Shown here: one piece after another, positions 12,442 to 21,347 of the stretch
Layout of the letters: each line of letters starts with the position of its first letter
Numbering within the stretch: the first letter of the stretch is position 1
DNA from: Leucobacter insecticola
Lineage (GTDB): Bacteria > Actinomycetota > Actinomycetes > Actinomycetales > Microbacteriaceae
NCBI RefSeq assembly: GCF_011382965.1
Contig: NZ_CP049934.1
Coordinates: 558,001-622,000 of the forward strand
Reading direction: 5' to 3'
Length of the DNA: 64,000 nucleotides
The notes under the pieces: model-generated
The model's input: the letters and a program-made list of their open reading frames with translations, nothing else
Database searches by the model: none
What the model was told of the DNA's origin: nothing
Position numbers and translations under genes: made by a program

Positions 12442-13869
12442 CTACCGGGTTCCCTGTTTGATCCGGGTTGTGAGTTCGGTTACCTGGTTATAGATTGACC
12501 TGCGCTCAGTGATGAGCTGAGTGATTTTTTTGTGGGCATACATCACTGTTGTGTGGTCTCGTCCGCCAAATAGCTGTCCGATCTTTGGAAGCGAGAGTGG
12601 CGTAAGTTCACGACACAAGTACATTGCGATCTGCCGTGCGGTCGCGATTTGTTGAGTGCGGGAAGCACCGTGAAGCTCATCCACCGAGAGATCGAAATAC
12701 TCCGCGGTGCGGCTAATGATGTCAGTCGGCTGCACTTCGTTATCCGCATCGAGGGTGATGAGATCTTTCAAGACGGTCTGTACCAACTGCATGTCGATAC
12801 GCTGCTGATTCAAACTTGCATAGGCCGTTACCCGAATGAGCGTGCCCTCGAGCTCACGAATATTTGAAGAAAACTTGCTCGCAATAAACTCAAGAATGCT
12901 GTGGTCGATTTCGAGATTTTCGCGCTGCGCCTTCTTGCGCAGAATAGCGATTCGGGTTTCGAGATCCGGAACCTGGATATCGGTCAGAAGACCCCACTCA
13001 AACCGTGAGAGCATTCGATCTTCAAAGCCTCGAAGCTGCTTGGGCTGCACATCGCTGGTAATGACGACCTGTTTGTTGTGATCGTGCAGGGTGTTGAAGG
13101 TGTGAAAAAACGCTTCCTGGGTCTCAACCTTGTCTTCCAAAAACTGGATGTCATCAACGAGCAAGATGTCGACGCTGCGGTAACGCGCGTGGAATGCCGC
13201 ACCTTGGTTGTTCGCAATTGAGTTAATGAAATCATTCGTGAAGTCCTCGGAACTCACATAGCGAACGCGCACATCCGGGAAAAGTTCACGTGCGTAGTGG
13301 CCGATCGCATGCAGGAGGTGAGTCTTCCCCAGGCCCGAATCACCGTAGATGAAGAGTGGGTTGTAGGCGCGTGCGGGTGCTTCAGCGACAGCGACGGCAG
13401 CCGCGTGGGCAAAACGATTTGATTGTCCGATGACGAAACTGTCGAATCGGTACTTCTCGTTTAGCTGGCTGTCGACTGGCTGATCGTCGGCGCCGTGCCT
13501 GCGGCGAGGTTCGGTGAGCGGGCGCTGCGGTTCAGAGACCGCTTGTTGCGGTGGCGAGAGTTCAACGGTGCCTGCATCGGGCTCGGGATCAATGGCCGGG
13601 TGTGCATCCTCATCAACAATTACAATGAAATTCTCAATGCCGCGCGCATCTGGGATCTGCGCAACGGCGGCCATTATCGCGGGTCTCAGGCGGTTTTCGA
13701 GTAGTTTCAGTGTGAATTCAAGCTGAACCGCGAGATATAGAGTGCCACCAGCGAGGCCGCGGGGAACAGCAAGAGCCAATTGAGCGCCGACTGCGGGACC
13801 AACGGCGGGGTCGCTCATCACCGCTTGGGTAACTTGCGCCCATACATCTTGTAATTCTTGCTCAGTCAC
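12442..13869 (-). CDS. dnaA: Chromosomal replication initiator DnaA
   Basis: A 475-residue AAA+ initiator that binds DnaA boxes and melts oriC. Domain I covers residues 1-90; domain II is an acidic/Pro-rich linker. Domain III has Walker A ([18 protein letters not shown]) and Walker B ([11 protein letters not shown]). Domain IV ends with the DNA-binding signature [15 protein letters not shown]. It is transcribed away from rpmH. DnaA boxes just upstream (13936-13944 and 14023-14031) suggest autoregulation. Confidence 0.98.
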   Translation of the reverse strand: MTEQELQDVWAQVTQAVMSDPAVGPAVGAQLALAVPRGLAGGTLYLAVQLEFTLKLLENRLRPAIMAAVAQIPDARGIENFIVIVDEDAHPAIDPEPDAGTVELSPPQQAVSEPQRPLTEPRRRHGADDQPVDSQLNEKYRFDSFVIGQSNRFAHAAAVAVAEAPARAYNPLFIYGDSGLGKTHLLHAIGHYARELFPDVRVRYVSSEDFTNDFINSIANNQGAAFHARYRSVDILLVDDIQFLEDKVETQEAFFHTFNTLHDHNKQVVITSDVQPKQLRGFEDRMLSRFEWGLLTDIQVPDLETRIAILRKKAQRENLEIDHSILEFIASKFSSNIRELEGTLIRVTAYASLNQQRIDMQLVQTVLKDLITLDADNEVQPTDIISRTAEYFDLSVDELHGASRTQQIATARQIAMYLCRELTPLSLPKIGQLFGGRDHTTVMYAHKKITQLITERRSIYNQVTELTTRIKQGTR

Positions 13870-14287
13870 ACTGCACCCTGTGTCGTCTGTAAGGCTAGTT
13901 CGGTATCCATGTTATCCCCGATGTTATCCCCGTGGTTATCCACAAGAGCACAAGGCGGAATCCCCGCAAACACGGGAATCTGGCCAAGCCGGAGATCATC
14001 TGCGCCCACGCTAGCCACAGAATTGTCCACAGGCAAGTCTTGTGGGCCAATCACGCGAAGAGAATTCGAAGAAAACAAGGAACTTTGACGCACAGCGGCT
14101 TTGCGCGTAGACTCAATACCTTGTATGGGCGATAGGCCTGGTGCTTTGGTGCCAGAAAGCGCAAGACGTTGAATAACTGGAGATCAAAACTTCAGTATTC
14201 GTTGTTTGGTGCCGCATGTCGCCTACATCCGACTTCCTTGAGGACGCTGAGCTTCAGGGATCTGTTCCATAAGTCACGGAGTTTTTC
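13870..14287. promoter_or_regulatory. dnaA/rpmH divergent promoter region with DnaA boxes
   Basis: This 418-bp spacer separates divergent dnaA and rpmH. It contains TTATCCACA at 13936-13944, two TTATCCCCG near-boxes at 13912-13920 and 13924-13932, and TTGTCCACA at 14023-14031, consistent with DnaA autoregulation. A rpmH promoter is likely: TTGACG (14085-14090), 17-bp spacer, TAGACT (14108-14113). I see no convincing gene in it. Confidence 0.7.
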
Positions 14288-14425
14288 ATGAGCAAGCGCA
14301 CTTTCCAGCCCAACAATCGTCGTCGTGCAAAGGTACACGGTTTCCGTGCGCGTATGCGTACTCGTGCAGGTCGCGCCATCGTCGCAGCTCGTCGCGGCAA
14401 GGGCCGCTCGAAGCTCACCGCGTAA
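14288..14425 (+). CDS. rpmH: 50S ribosomal protein L34
   Basis: A 45-residue, Arg/Lys-rich protein ([15 protein letters not shown] ... [14 protein letters not shown] ... [10 protein letters not shown]) matching L34 along its whole length. It binds 23S rRNA in the large subunit. It is the first gene of rpmH-rnpA-yidD-yidC-jag-rsmG-parAB, with rnpA 18 bp downstream. Confidence 0.97.
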   Translation: MSKRTFQPNNRRRAKVHGFRARMRTRAGRAIVAARRGKGRSKLTA

Positions 14426-14443
14426 TCCCGATCCCGGACGAAC

Positions 14444-14794
14444 ATGCCGGCTCGGCGAAATCGAGTGACCCGGGGTGAAGACTACCGGTACGTAATGCGT
14501 TCCGGACGCCGCGTGGGTGGTGCCTTGTGCATCACCCACGCGGTTTTCCACGTTTCGGACCATCCAGCTCGCTTTGGTTACATCGTTTCGAAGGCCGTGG
14601 GAAACGCGGTCGTGCGTAATCGCGTGCGGCGTCGACTCAAGGCGATCACCGAGGGACATATCAACGCTGGATTCTCAGGTGCAGATATCGTTTTTCGTGC
14701 TCTACCGGCCAGTGCGGCGGCAACGTTTTTGGATCTCGATAAAGAAGTCTCACGCGCCCTTGCTAAGCTCCAGTCGGAAAGTGTTCGAGCATGA
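14444..14794 (+). CDS. rnpA: Ribonuclease P protein component
   Basis: A 116-residue basic protein subunit of RNase P, which matures tRNA 5' ends. The family RNR motif is visible in KAVGNAVVRNRVRRRLKAI. It begins MPARRNRVTRGEDYRYVMRSGRR and follows rpmH directly. Its stop overlaps the yidD start (ATGA). Confidence 0.95.
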   Translation: MPARRNRVTRGEDYRYVMRSGRRVGGALCITHAVFHVSDHPARFGYIVSKAVGNAVVRNRVRRRLKAITEGHINAGFSGADIVFRALPASAAATFLDLDKEVSRALAKLQSESVRA

Positions 14795-15099
14795 GAACAC
14801 TTCTCCTTGAACTTTGGATTCTCCCTCGCAATCTCGCTATTGCCCTCATGCAGGGTTATCGCCGGATCATCTCCCCGCTGTACGGTGAGGTGTGCAGGTA
14901 TTATCCATCCTGCTCCAGGTATTCTTTGGAGGCATACCAACAACGCGGTTTTGTCGCTGGACTGGTTTTGACCGTCTGGCGTCTTCTGCGGTGTAATCCC
15001 TTTAGTTCGGGAGGCATCGATGATGTTCCTCCCGGGCTCCGGTCTTATCTCGTGATAAATTCTCGGGGTTTTATCAGACCCACCCAGCGAAAGGCCTAA
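14791..15099 (+). CDS. yidD: Membrane protein insertion efficiency factor YidD
   Basis: A 102-residue protein with the YidD core: LMQGYRRIISPLYGEVCRYYPSCSRYSLEAYQQRG, whose Cys pair and PSCSRY motif are characteristic, then RCNPFSSGGIDDVP. YidD is thought to help YidC insert proteins into the membrane. It overlaps rnpA by 4 nt and lies 4 nt before yidC. Confidence 0.95.
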   Translation: MRTLLLELWILPRNLAIALMQGYRRIISPLYGEVCRYYPSCSRYSLEAYQQRGFVAGLVLTVWRLLRCNPFSSGGIDDVPPGLRSYLVINSRGFIRPTQRKA

Positions 15100-15103
15100 C
15101 CCG

Positions 15104-16045
15104 GTGGATTTTTTCGAGACAGTACTATGGCCCCTGCGGTGGCTCGTCGAGGTCGTCCTTGCTGTGTGGCACCAGGTATTCACCTGGATGGGCATGGACC
15201 CCGCCGGCGGCCTCACTTGGCTACTGTCAATCATCGGCCTGGTGGTGGTGGTGCGTTCAGCGCTGATCCCCGTCACGGTGCGACAGATCCGTTCGCAACG
15301 ACGCATGATGGATCTTGCCCCCGATATCAAGAAGGTGCAAGACAAGTACAAGGGCAAGAAGGATCAGTTCTCGCGTGAGGCCATGAGCCGCGAGACGATG
15401 GCTCTGTACAAGAAACACGGGACAAACCCGTTCTCCTCGTGCTTGCCCATACTCATTCAGATGCCAATCTTTTTCTCGCTCTTCTATGTGCTGCGCCATG
15501 CTGCAGATAACAGGCCGGGAATTGGCCTCATGAATGCGGATCTCACGTCGAGCTTCAACAAGGCGGATCTATTTGGTGCGCCGTTGAAGATGACCTTTAC
15601 CCAGGGTTGGGAGCAAGGCAACTGGGTCATCGTCACCATGCTCGGCATCATTATGGTGTTGATGATCGCATCACAGTTCTTCACGCAGCTCCAGATCATG
15701 TCAAAGAACGTTTCGGACGAAACGAAGAACTCGCCGATGTACCGTCAGCAGCGGATCCTGCTCTACATCATCCCCTTTGCTTTCTTGTTCTCAGGCGTCG
15801 CCTTCCCGCTCGCGCTGAACATCTACTGGTTCACTTCTAACCTGTGGACGATGGGGCAGCAGTTCATTGTCATCCGGAGCATGCCGACCCCGGGTAGTGA
15901 GGCGTGGCGTGCTCGCCAGGCACGTCTGAAAGCAAAGGGCAAGCTAAGCGTTGAAGAACTCGAGATCGAAGAGAAGCGCGCGGCTGACCAGGGACAGCGA
16001 CAGCAACCCATGAGTGCTAAGCGCGCAAAGAAGAAGGGTAAGTGA
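15104..16045 (+). CDS. yidC: Membrane protein insertase YidC
   Basis: A 313-residue YidC/Oxa1 insertase of the short Gram-positive type. It starts at a GTG 4 nt after yidD. Hydrophobic segments include LTWLLSIIGLVVVVRSALIP, PILIQMPIFFSLFYVL, VIVTMLGIIMVLMIASQFF and ILLYIIPFAFLFSGVAFPLAL. The basic coiled loop SQRRMMDLAPDIKKVQDKYK and a Lys-rich C-terminal tail for ribosome contact are present. It inserts proteins with or without SecYEG. Confidence 0.96.
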   Translation: MDFFETVLWPLRWLVEVVLAVWHQVFTWMGMDPAGGLTWLLSIIGLVVVVRSALIPVTVRQIRSQRRMMDLAPDIKKVQDKYKGKKDQFSREAMSRETMALYKKHGTNPFSSCLPILIQMPIFFSLFYVLRHAADNRPGIGLMNADLTSSFNKADLFGAPLKMTFTQGWEQGNWVIVTMLGIIMVLMIASQFFTQLQIMSKNVSDETKNSPMYRQQRILLYIIPFAFLFSGVAFPLALNIYWFTSNLWTMGQQFIVIRSMPTPGSEAWRARQARLKAKGKLSVEELEIEEKRAADQGQRQQPMSAKRAKKKGK

Positions 16046-16049
16046 CCCG

Positions 16050-16553
16050 ATGAACACTGAACAAAACGCCATGTCCCGAGCAAACGAGGAGCTCAGCCTA
16101 GCTGATCTTGAGGCTGACGGTGATCTTGCAGCTGACTACATCGAAGGCTTGCTCGATATCGCGGATCTCGATGGCGACATCGACATTGACGTTGCGAATG
16201 GCCGCGCCTATGTCTCCGTTACCGGAGGGGATGAAGAGCTCGATCGGCTTGCCGGTGGTGACACGGTGCAAGCGCTTCAGGATCTCACCCGGCTTGCTGT
16301 GCAGGCAAAGACGGGCCGTTTCTCGCGACTGATCATTGATATTGGCGGCTCTCGTAGTGCTCGTGAGAACGAACTGAAGCGCATGGTTGATGCGGCTATT
16401 GCGCAGATAGCAGCGGGTCGCGAGCAGGTTGAACTCGAACCGATGTCTTCTTATGAGCGCAAGCTGGTCCACGATGACGTTGCCGAGCGCGGATACTTCT
16501 CTGAGTCACGCGGTGAGGGCCGGGATCGTCGCCTGGTTATCAGAAGCGCCTGA
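16050..16553 (+). CDS. R3H domain protein, Jag-like
   Basis: A 167-residue RNA-binding protein. An acidic N-terminal part leads to a KH-like region (YIEGLLDIADLDGDIDIDVANGRAYVSV) and an R3H domain ending in ELEPMSSYERKLVHDDVAER, with the conserved R..H pair. It is the usual gene between yidC and rsmG (Jag/KhpB/EloR-like). The ATG at 16050 is preferred because it follows the yidC stop by 4 nt. Confidence 0.92.
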   Translation: MNTEQNAMSRANEELSLADLEADGDLAADYIEGLLDIADLDGDIDIDVANGRAYVSVTGGDEELDRLAGGDTVQALQDLTRLAVQAKTGRFSRLIIDIGGSRSARENELKRMVDAAIAQIAAGREQVELEPMSSYERKLVHDDVAERGYFSESRGEGRDRRLVIRSA

Positions 16554-16555
16554 TT

Positions 16556-16571
16556 CGTTTCACGTGAAACA
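16556..16571. promoter_or_regulatory. parS site overlapping the rsmG start codon
   Basis: CGTTTCACGTGAAACA matches parS at 15 of 16 positions, with the inner 14-bp palindrome GTTTCACGTGAAAC perfect. The proposed GTG start of rsmG (16564-16566) lies in the centre of the palindrome. Confidence 0.9.
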
Positions 16572-17208
16572 CGTAGAGTTCGAGACCGAACCGGCCGCAG
16601 CCGTCGATTTGGCGGGCGACCGTATTAAGGTGCTGCGCGAGTTCACCACCGATCTTGCTGCGCGAGGAGAAGAGCTTGGGCTCATTGGCCCCCTCGAGCT
16701 CCCCCGCTTATGGACCCGGCATGTGCTGAACAGTGCCGTACTCGCGCCGCTGATCCAGTCTGATGCGCGCGTCGCCGACATTGGCACCGGTGGCGGTATG
16801 CCCGGACTTGTGCTTGCGATTGTTCGCCCTGACGCCCACTTTCTACTGGTTGAACCCATGGAGCGGCGCTGCATCTGGCTCAATGAGCAGATCGAGCGGC
16901 TCGGGTTGAGCAATGCCGAGGTGCGGCGAGGGCGTGCTGAGGAATTCCACGGTGCCTTTGAGGTGGATCAGATTACCGCCCGAGCGGTTACGGCGCTCCG
17001 AAAGCTTGTTCCTCTCACGGCACCCCTTGTCAAGGACGGCGGCGAAATGCTGTTCTTGAAGGGTGCGGCGATTGAGAACGAGATTGACGCCGCTGAAAAG
17101 GTTTTGCGCAAGTACCGGCTTCGAGATATCACTATTGAAGAGCTCGGTAAGGGTCAACTCGCGGAAACGACGCGCGTTTTTCGGGCTAGGCTTGGGAGTC
17201 ATGGCTGA
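16564..17208 (+). CDS. rsmG: 16S rRNA (guanine527-N7)-methyltransferase RsmG
   Basis: A 214-residue SAM-dependent methyltransferase that modifies G527 of 16S rRNA (also called GidB). The SAM site is VADIGTGGGMPGLVLAIVRP, followed by LLVEPMERRCIWLNEQIERLG and ITARAVTALRKLVPL. The chosen GTG gives MKHVEFETEP and sits inside a parS palindrome. Its stop overlaps the parA start. Confidence 0.93.
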   Translation: MKHVEFETEPAAAVDLAGDRIKVLREFTTDLAARGEELGLIGPLELPRLWTRHVLNSAVLAPLIQSDARVADIGTGGGMPGLVLAIVRPDAHFLLVEPMERRCIWLNEQIERLGLSNAEVRRGRAEEFHGAFEVDQITARAVTALRKLVPLTAPLVKDGGEMLFLKGAAIENEIDAAEKVLRKYRLRDITIEELGKGQLAETTRVFRARLGSHG

Positions 17209-18115
17209 AGCTGAGAAATCACTCGTTGGCGATCACCTCGTCGACAAGATTAGGCGACGCCGGAGGCTTGCGGAAACGGTCTCCCCGCTCCCCCAGAAGA
17301 CCCGTGTCATCACGGTTTCTAACCAAAAGGGCGGCGTCGGAAAGACCACCACTACCGTGAACCTCGCGTCGGCGCTTGCGCGACGCGGTGCGAACGTGCT
17401 CGTCATCGACCTTGATCCACAGGGCAATGCTTCCACGGCACTCGGCGTGCATCACCGTCCAGAGGTGACGAGTGTCTATGACGTTTTGCTCGGGGATAGC
17501 GAACTGGCTGACGCACTGCAAGTGTCGAGTGACCACGAGAATCTCCTCTGTGTGCCATCCACTATCAACCTTGCGGGCGCTGAGATCGAGCTTGTTTCAC
17601 TCGTTGCCCGTGAACAGCGCCTTCGCACGGCCGTTGAAACCTTCCTGCGTGAATCAGAGCGCGATTACCACTACGTTTTCATCGACTGCCCGCCATCTTT
17701 GGGACTGCTCACCGTAAATGCTTTTGTCGCCGCCGACGAGGTGCTGATCCCGATCCAGTGCGAGTACTACGCGCTTGAAGGCTTGAGTCAGTTGCTTGGC
17801 AATATTCAACTCATCCAGAAGCACCTGAATCCCAGCCTCCGTGTCTCAACGATTCTGCTCACCATGTACGATGCCCGCACGAACCTCGCGCAAGAGGTTG
17901 CTGGCGAGGTGCGCGCCCACTTCCCGAAGGAAGTGTTGAATGCTGTTGTTCCGCGCTCCGTGCGAATCTCGGAGGCCCCGAGCTATGGTCAGACGGTGCA
18001 CGCCTACGACGGCGCCTCGATCGGCGCCTTGGCCTACCTTGAAGCCGCGGCTGAAATGGCCGAACGTGGTGCGGACGGTAGCAAGAATGATCCTGTGAAC
18101 GACGGAGGAGCGTAG
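17201..18115 (+). CDS. parA: Chromosome-partitioning ATPase ParA (Soj)
   Basis: A 304-residue deviant-Walker ATPase that moves ParB-parS complexes. It shows SNQKGGVGKTTTTVNLASAL, VLVIDLDPQGNASTALG, VFIDCPPSLGLLTVNA and VPRSVRISEAPSYGQTV. The ATG at 17201 overlaps rsmG by 8 nt and was preferred over a longer upstream extension in the rsmG frame region. It is paired with parB, 3 nt downstream. Confidence 0.97.
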   Translation: MAEAEKSLVGDHLVDKIRRRRRLAETVSPLPQKTRVITVSNQKGGVGKTTTTVNLASALARRGANVLVIDLDPQGNASTALGVHHRPEVTSVYDVLLGDSELADALQVSSDHENLLCVPSTINLAGAEIELVSLVAREQRLRTAVETFLRESERDYHYVFIDCPPSLGLLTVNAFVAADEVLIPIQCEYYALEGLSQLLGNIQLIQKHLNPSLRVSTILLTMYDARTNLAQEVAGEVRAHFPKEVLNAVVPRSVRISEAPSYGQTVHAYDGASIGALAYLEAAAEMAERGADGSKNDPVNDGGA

Positions 18116-18118
18116 GCG

Positions 18119-19141
18119 ATGGCGACGAAAAAACGAGGCGGACTCGGGCGCGGCATCGGCGCGCTGATCCCCCAGGCGCCAGCATCCGGCGAGCGCCCTG
18201 TCGACGTGTTCTTTCCAGCGAATGGCACAGGATCGGCGGCAGCTATGGCTGCAGCCGCCGAAAGCGAGGCGGCTTCAGCGGTGTCTGATACGGAAGAGAC
18301 GCCCAAGGGCGAGGCCCTACGCGAGGTTCCTGGCGCTCAGCTCACGCGCTTGGATGTCAGCGATATTGTGCCGAACCGGCTGCAGCCGCGCACCGAGTTT
18401 GACGAGGAAGCGCTCGACGAGCTGACGCACAGCGTGCGTGAGTTCGGTGTGTTCCAGCCGATCGTGGTGCGCGCAATTGACAACGCGCCAGCGAAAGGCC
18501 CGCACTACGAACTCATTATGGGTGAGCGGAGGCTTCGCGCCTCAAAGCGTGCGGGTCTTGAGACGATCCCCGCTATCGTTCGCAGCACGGCGGACGAGCA
18601 TATGCTTCGCGACGCGCTGCTCGAAAACCTGCACCGCGCACAGCTGAACCCGCTCGAAGAGGCGTCCGCTTATCAGCAATTGCTTGCGGACTTCGGCATC
18701 ACGCAGGATCAGCTCGCCACCCGTATCGGCCGTTCGCGGCCCCAGATCTCAAATACGATCCGCCTGCTCAAGCTCCCGGAGACCGTGCAGGCGCGGGTCG
18801 CCGCGGGTGTACTCTCTGCGGGGCACGCGCGCGCGATCCTGTCGCTTGACGGTGATGCACAAGCGATGCAGCGTCTTGCCGACAAGATTGTGAACGAGGG
18901 GCTTTCGGTACGGGCGGCCGAGGCCGTTGCCGGCGAAGAGCCGAAGCGAAAGATCCCGAAGCCGCGTGCGGGTGGGGTGCAGGCGCAGCTCGGAGAGATC
19001 TCAGATCGTCTGGGGGATCGCTTTGACACCCGTGTCGCCGTGAAGCTTGGGGCGAAGAAAGGCCAGATCATCATCGACTTCGCGACGATCGCTGACCTGA
19101 AGCGGATCTTGTCTGAGCTGGGCGACCCCGGGTTCAGCTAA
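18119..19141 (+). CDS. parB: Chromosome-partitioning protein ParB
   Basis: A 340-residue CTPase/DNA clamp that loads at parS and spreads. It shows ELTHSVREFGVFQPIVVR, the arginine-rich motif MGERRLRASKRAGL, LLENLHRAQLNPLEEA, a helix-turn-helix (ITQDQLATRIGRSRPQISNTIRLLKLP) and a C-terminal dimerisation domain. A GGAGGAG Shine-Dalgarno precedes the ATG. Three parS sites lie within 9 kb. Confidence 0.97.
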   Translation: MATKKRGGLGRGIGALIPQAPASGERPVDVFFPANGTGSAAAMAAAAESEAASAVSDTEETPKGEALREVPGAQLTRLDVSDIVPNRLQPRTEFDEEALDELTHSVREFGVFQPIVVRAIDNAPAKGPHYELIMGERRLRASKRAGLETIPAIVRSTADEHMLRDALLENLHRAQLNPLEEASAYQQLLADFGITQDQLATRIGRSRPQISNTIRLLKLPETVQARVAAGVLSAGHARAILSLDGDAQAMQRLADKIVNEGLSVRAAEAVAGEEPKRKIPKPRAGGVQAQLGEISDRLGDRFDTRVAVKLGAKKGQIIIDFATIADLKRILSELGDPGFS

Positions 19142-19192
19142 AGCGCAACCTCCGCTGGGAGACATACAGAGCGCTTGATGGATCGTGCGGGA

Positions 19193-19756
19193 TCACCCGT
19201 TCAAGACGGGCCAGGGTCGCGGCTCACGGTCATCGACCGCGAGTAGCCCTGCGATCCAGCCGTCAAAACGCTTACCTCTTTGAGGCAAGCCGCGGCGCAG
19301 GTGACCCTCATAGCGGAAGCCGAGCGCGCGAGCACTGTAGGCCGAGGGAACGTTGCCGGCGTATGCACGCCATTCGATGCGTTCAAGCTCTCCGCCGTGT
19401 GCCGCGAAGCCCCAGTCAAGGACGGCGCGGCCCGCTTCCGCGAACAGGCCTTGGCCCCGCGCAGTAGGGGAAACCCAGTAGCCGATCTCCGCGGCACCGG
19501 GTTCTTGCCGAATGAGGCCGATCATGCCACACAGCACACCTGCGTGGCGGATCGCCCATGTGTGCTCCTCGCCGGACTCCCAGGCCTGAGTTACATGCTC
19601 AACGAAACCAACGGCGTGCTCGCGCTTGTAGGGAGCAGGCACCGTTGTCCAGCGTTGAATGCTGGGGTCCTGGCAAGCCTCGAAGATGGCGGGGACGTCG
19701 TCAAGGGTGGGCGCCGTGAGTATGGTTCGTGCTGTGTGCAACTCAATGGCGGGCAT
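19193..19756 (-). CDS. GNAT-family N-acetyltransferase, RimJ/RimL-like
   Basis: A 187-residue acetyltransferase. It shows TARTILTAPTLDDVPAIFEACQDPSIQRWTTVP, the acetyl-CoA region YWVSPTARGQGLFAEAGRAVLDWGF and RIEWRAYAGNVPSAYSARALGFRYEG, typical of the Acetyltransf_3 (RimJ/RimL) group. The substrate cannot be told. ATG 19756 is preferred to a GTG two codons upstream. It stands alone, convergent with parB. Confidence 0.85.
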   Translation of the reverse strand: MPAIELHTARTILTAPTLDDVPAIFEACQDPSIQRWTTVPAPYKREHAVGFVEHVTQAWESGEEHTWAIRHAGVLCGMIGLIRQEPGAAEIGYWVSPTARGQGLFAEAGRAVLDWGFAAHGGELERIEWRAYAGNVPSAYSARALGFRYEGHLRRGLPQRGKRFDGWIAGLLAVDDREPRPWPVLNG

Positions 19757-19820
19757 GCTCACAGTGTATTCCGGTGTCCCGTGCGCTCACGCGCAACGGG
19801 CGCGCTGTTGGCCGTATACA

Positions 19821-19860
19821 CAAGTGGTGGGGCACGACCACAGTCATGCCCCACCACTTG
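19821..19860. terminator. Perfect hairpin upstream of the GNAT gene
   Basis: CAAGTGGTGGGGCA (19821-19834) and its exact complement (19847-19860) form a 14-bp stem with a 12-nt loop. There is no T-run. It may be a termination hairpin after trxA or a palindromic repeat. Confidence 0.5.
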
Positions 19861-19869
19861 CTGCGCGGA

Positions 19870-19949
19870 CTAGTGCCGCGTGTCGCAAATTCGCCTCACA
19901 TCTCCCGGAGCACCGTATCTGCAAAGCTACCTGCGACACACGACACTAG
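19870..19949. repeat. Long imperfect inverted repeat at the 3' end of trxA
   Basis: Arms 19870-19887 and 19932-19949 (18 nt, two mismatches) flank a 44-nt loop. The right arm covers the trxA stop codon. Together with the adjacent hairpin it fills the spacer between trxA and the GNAT gene. Confidence 0.55.
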
Positions 19950-20269
19950 ATGATCCCGTTAAGGTGCTCCTCAATCATCTGCTTCGGCATCGCGCCGATG
20001 ATCTCGCGAACCTCTTCGCCGCCCTTGAACACCTTCATCGCGGGGATTGAGGTGATGCGGTACTGAGCCGACAGGTTCGGGTTCTCGTCGACGTTCAGCT
20101 TTGCGATGATGATCTTGCCGTCGTGTTCCGCGGCAATCTGATCGAGTACCGGGGCGACCATGCGGCACGGACCGCACCACTCGGCCCAAAAGTCGACCAG
20201 CACCGGAATTTCACTCTTCAGTACGACCTCGTCGAACGTCGCCTCGGTGACAATAACTGCCGTGCTCAT
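19946..20269 (-). CDS. trxA: Thioredoxin
   Basis: A 107-residue thioredoxin with the active site VDFWAEWCGPCRMVAPVLDQ and the cis-Pro region YRITSIPAMKVFKGGE. It passes electrons from TrxB to ribonucleotide reductase and other cytosolic disulfides. It lies downstream of trxB on the same strand, 35 bp away, as one unit. Length is normal. Confidence 0.97.
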   Translation of the reverse strand: MSTAVIVTEATFDEVVLKSEIPVLVDFWAEWCGPCRMVAPVLDQIAAEHDGKIIIAKLNVDENPNLSAQYRITSIPAMKVFKGGEEVREIIGAMPKQMIEEHLNGII

Positions 20270-20304
20270 AATTCGTCTCCCTTGTAATTTCTTGATGGTC
20301 TGCG

Positions 20305-21258
20305 TTACACCGCTGCCGCTGCTGTGGCCTCTTGCTGGTCACGTGCGGCGATGTAGTGTTCCGCGTCGAGCGCGGCAACGGTACCCGATCCCGCCGCGGT
20401 GATTGCTTGGCGGTAACTCGGATCAATGACGTCTCCGGCGGCAAAGACACCGGGTACCGAGGTGCGTGAGCTTCGGCCCTCGACCGCGATCGTTCCCTCG
20501 CTCGTAAGCTCCAGCTTGCCGTGCACGAGATGGGTCCGCGGATCATTCCCGATTGCAATGAAGAGGCCGTCAAGCGCGAGCTCGCGCTCGGTGCCGTCAA
20601 CCGTGCTCTGCAGGGTGACACCGGTGACCTGGCTCTCGCCGTGGATCGCGGAGATACCGGAGTTCCAGATGAACTCGATCTTCGGGTTATCGAAGGCGCG
20701 CTGCTGCATGATCTTCGATGCCTTCAGCTCGTCACGGCGGTGAATAACGTAGACCTTGTCTGCGAAACGGGTGAGGAACGTCGCCTCCTCCATTGCGGAG
20801 TCTCCCCCGCCAACCACCGCGATCGTCTTCTCGCGGAAGAAGAAGCCGTCGCAGGTGGCACACCAGGATACGCCGTGTCCCGAGAGGCGATCCTCGTCCG
20901 CGAGACCGAGCTTGCGATAGGCGGAGCCGGTCGCATAGATCACAGCGTGTGCCTCGTGGACGGTGCCGTCGCTCGAAGTGACCCGCTTGATGTCTCCGGA
21001 GAAGTCAACCTCGGTGATGTCGTCGTACACAATTTCGGTGTCGAAGCGCTCGGCCTGTTCCTGCATTTTCTGCATCAGGTCTGGGCCCTGGATCCCCTCG
21101 GGGAAGCCCGGGAAATTCTCGACCTCGGTGGTGTTCATCAGCTCGCCGCCGATGGCCACGGAGCTCGCGAACAGCAGGGGCTTCAGCCCAGCACGCGCTG
21201 CATAAATGGCTGCGGTAAAGCCCGCCGGGCCGGACCCGATGATGATGATCTGGTGCAT
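20305..21258 (-). CDS. trxB: Thioredoxin-disulfide reductase
   Basis: A 317-residue NADPH/FAD reductase. The FAD motif is IIIGSGPAGFTAAIYAARAGL, the redox pair is VSWCATCDGFFFREK, the NADPH motif is VVGGGDSAMEEATFL and the second FAD motif is GVFAAGDVIDPSYRQAITAAGSG. The ATG at 21258 (MHQIIIIGSG) is the family start; an in-frame upstream extension is not conserved. Confidence 0.97.
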   Translation of the reverse strand: MHQIIIIGSGPAGFTAAIYAARAGLKPLLFASSVAIGGELMNTTEVENFPGFPEGIQGPDLMQKMQEQAERFDTEIVYDDITEVDFSGDIKRVTSSDGTVHEAHAVIYATGSAYRKLGLADEDRLSGHGVSWCATCDGFFFREKTIAVVGGGDSAMEEATFLTRFADKVYVIHRRDELKASKIMQQRAFDNPKIEFIWNSGISAIHGESQVTGVTLQSTVDGTERELALDGLFIAIGNDPRTHLVHGKLELTSEGTIAVEGRSSRTSVPGVFAAGDVIDPSYRQAITAAGSGTVAALDAEHYIAARDQQEATAAAAV

Positions 21259-21347
21259 GAGACTCCTCGCACGCATTGCGGTAACGTCGCGGCCTTCGCC
21301 GCTCCAGGGACTACAACCCATCCTAGGGTTTCGCTATTCCCGTGACC

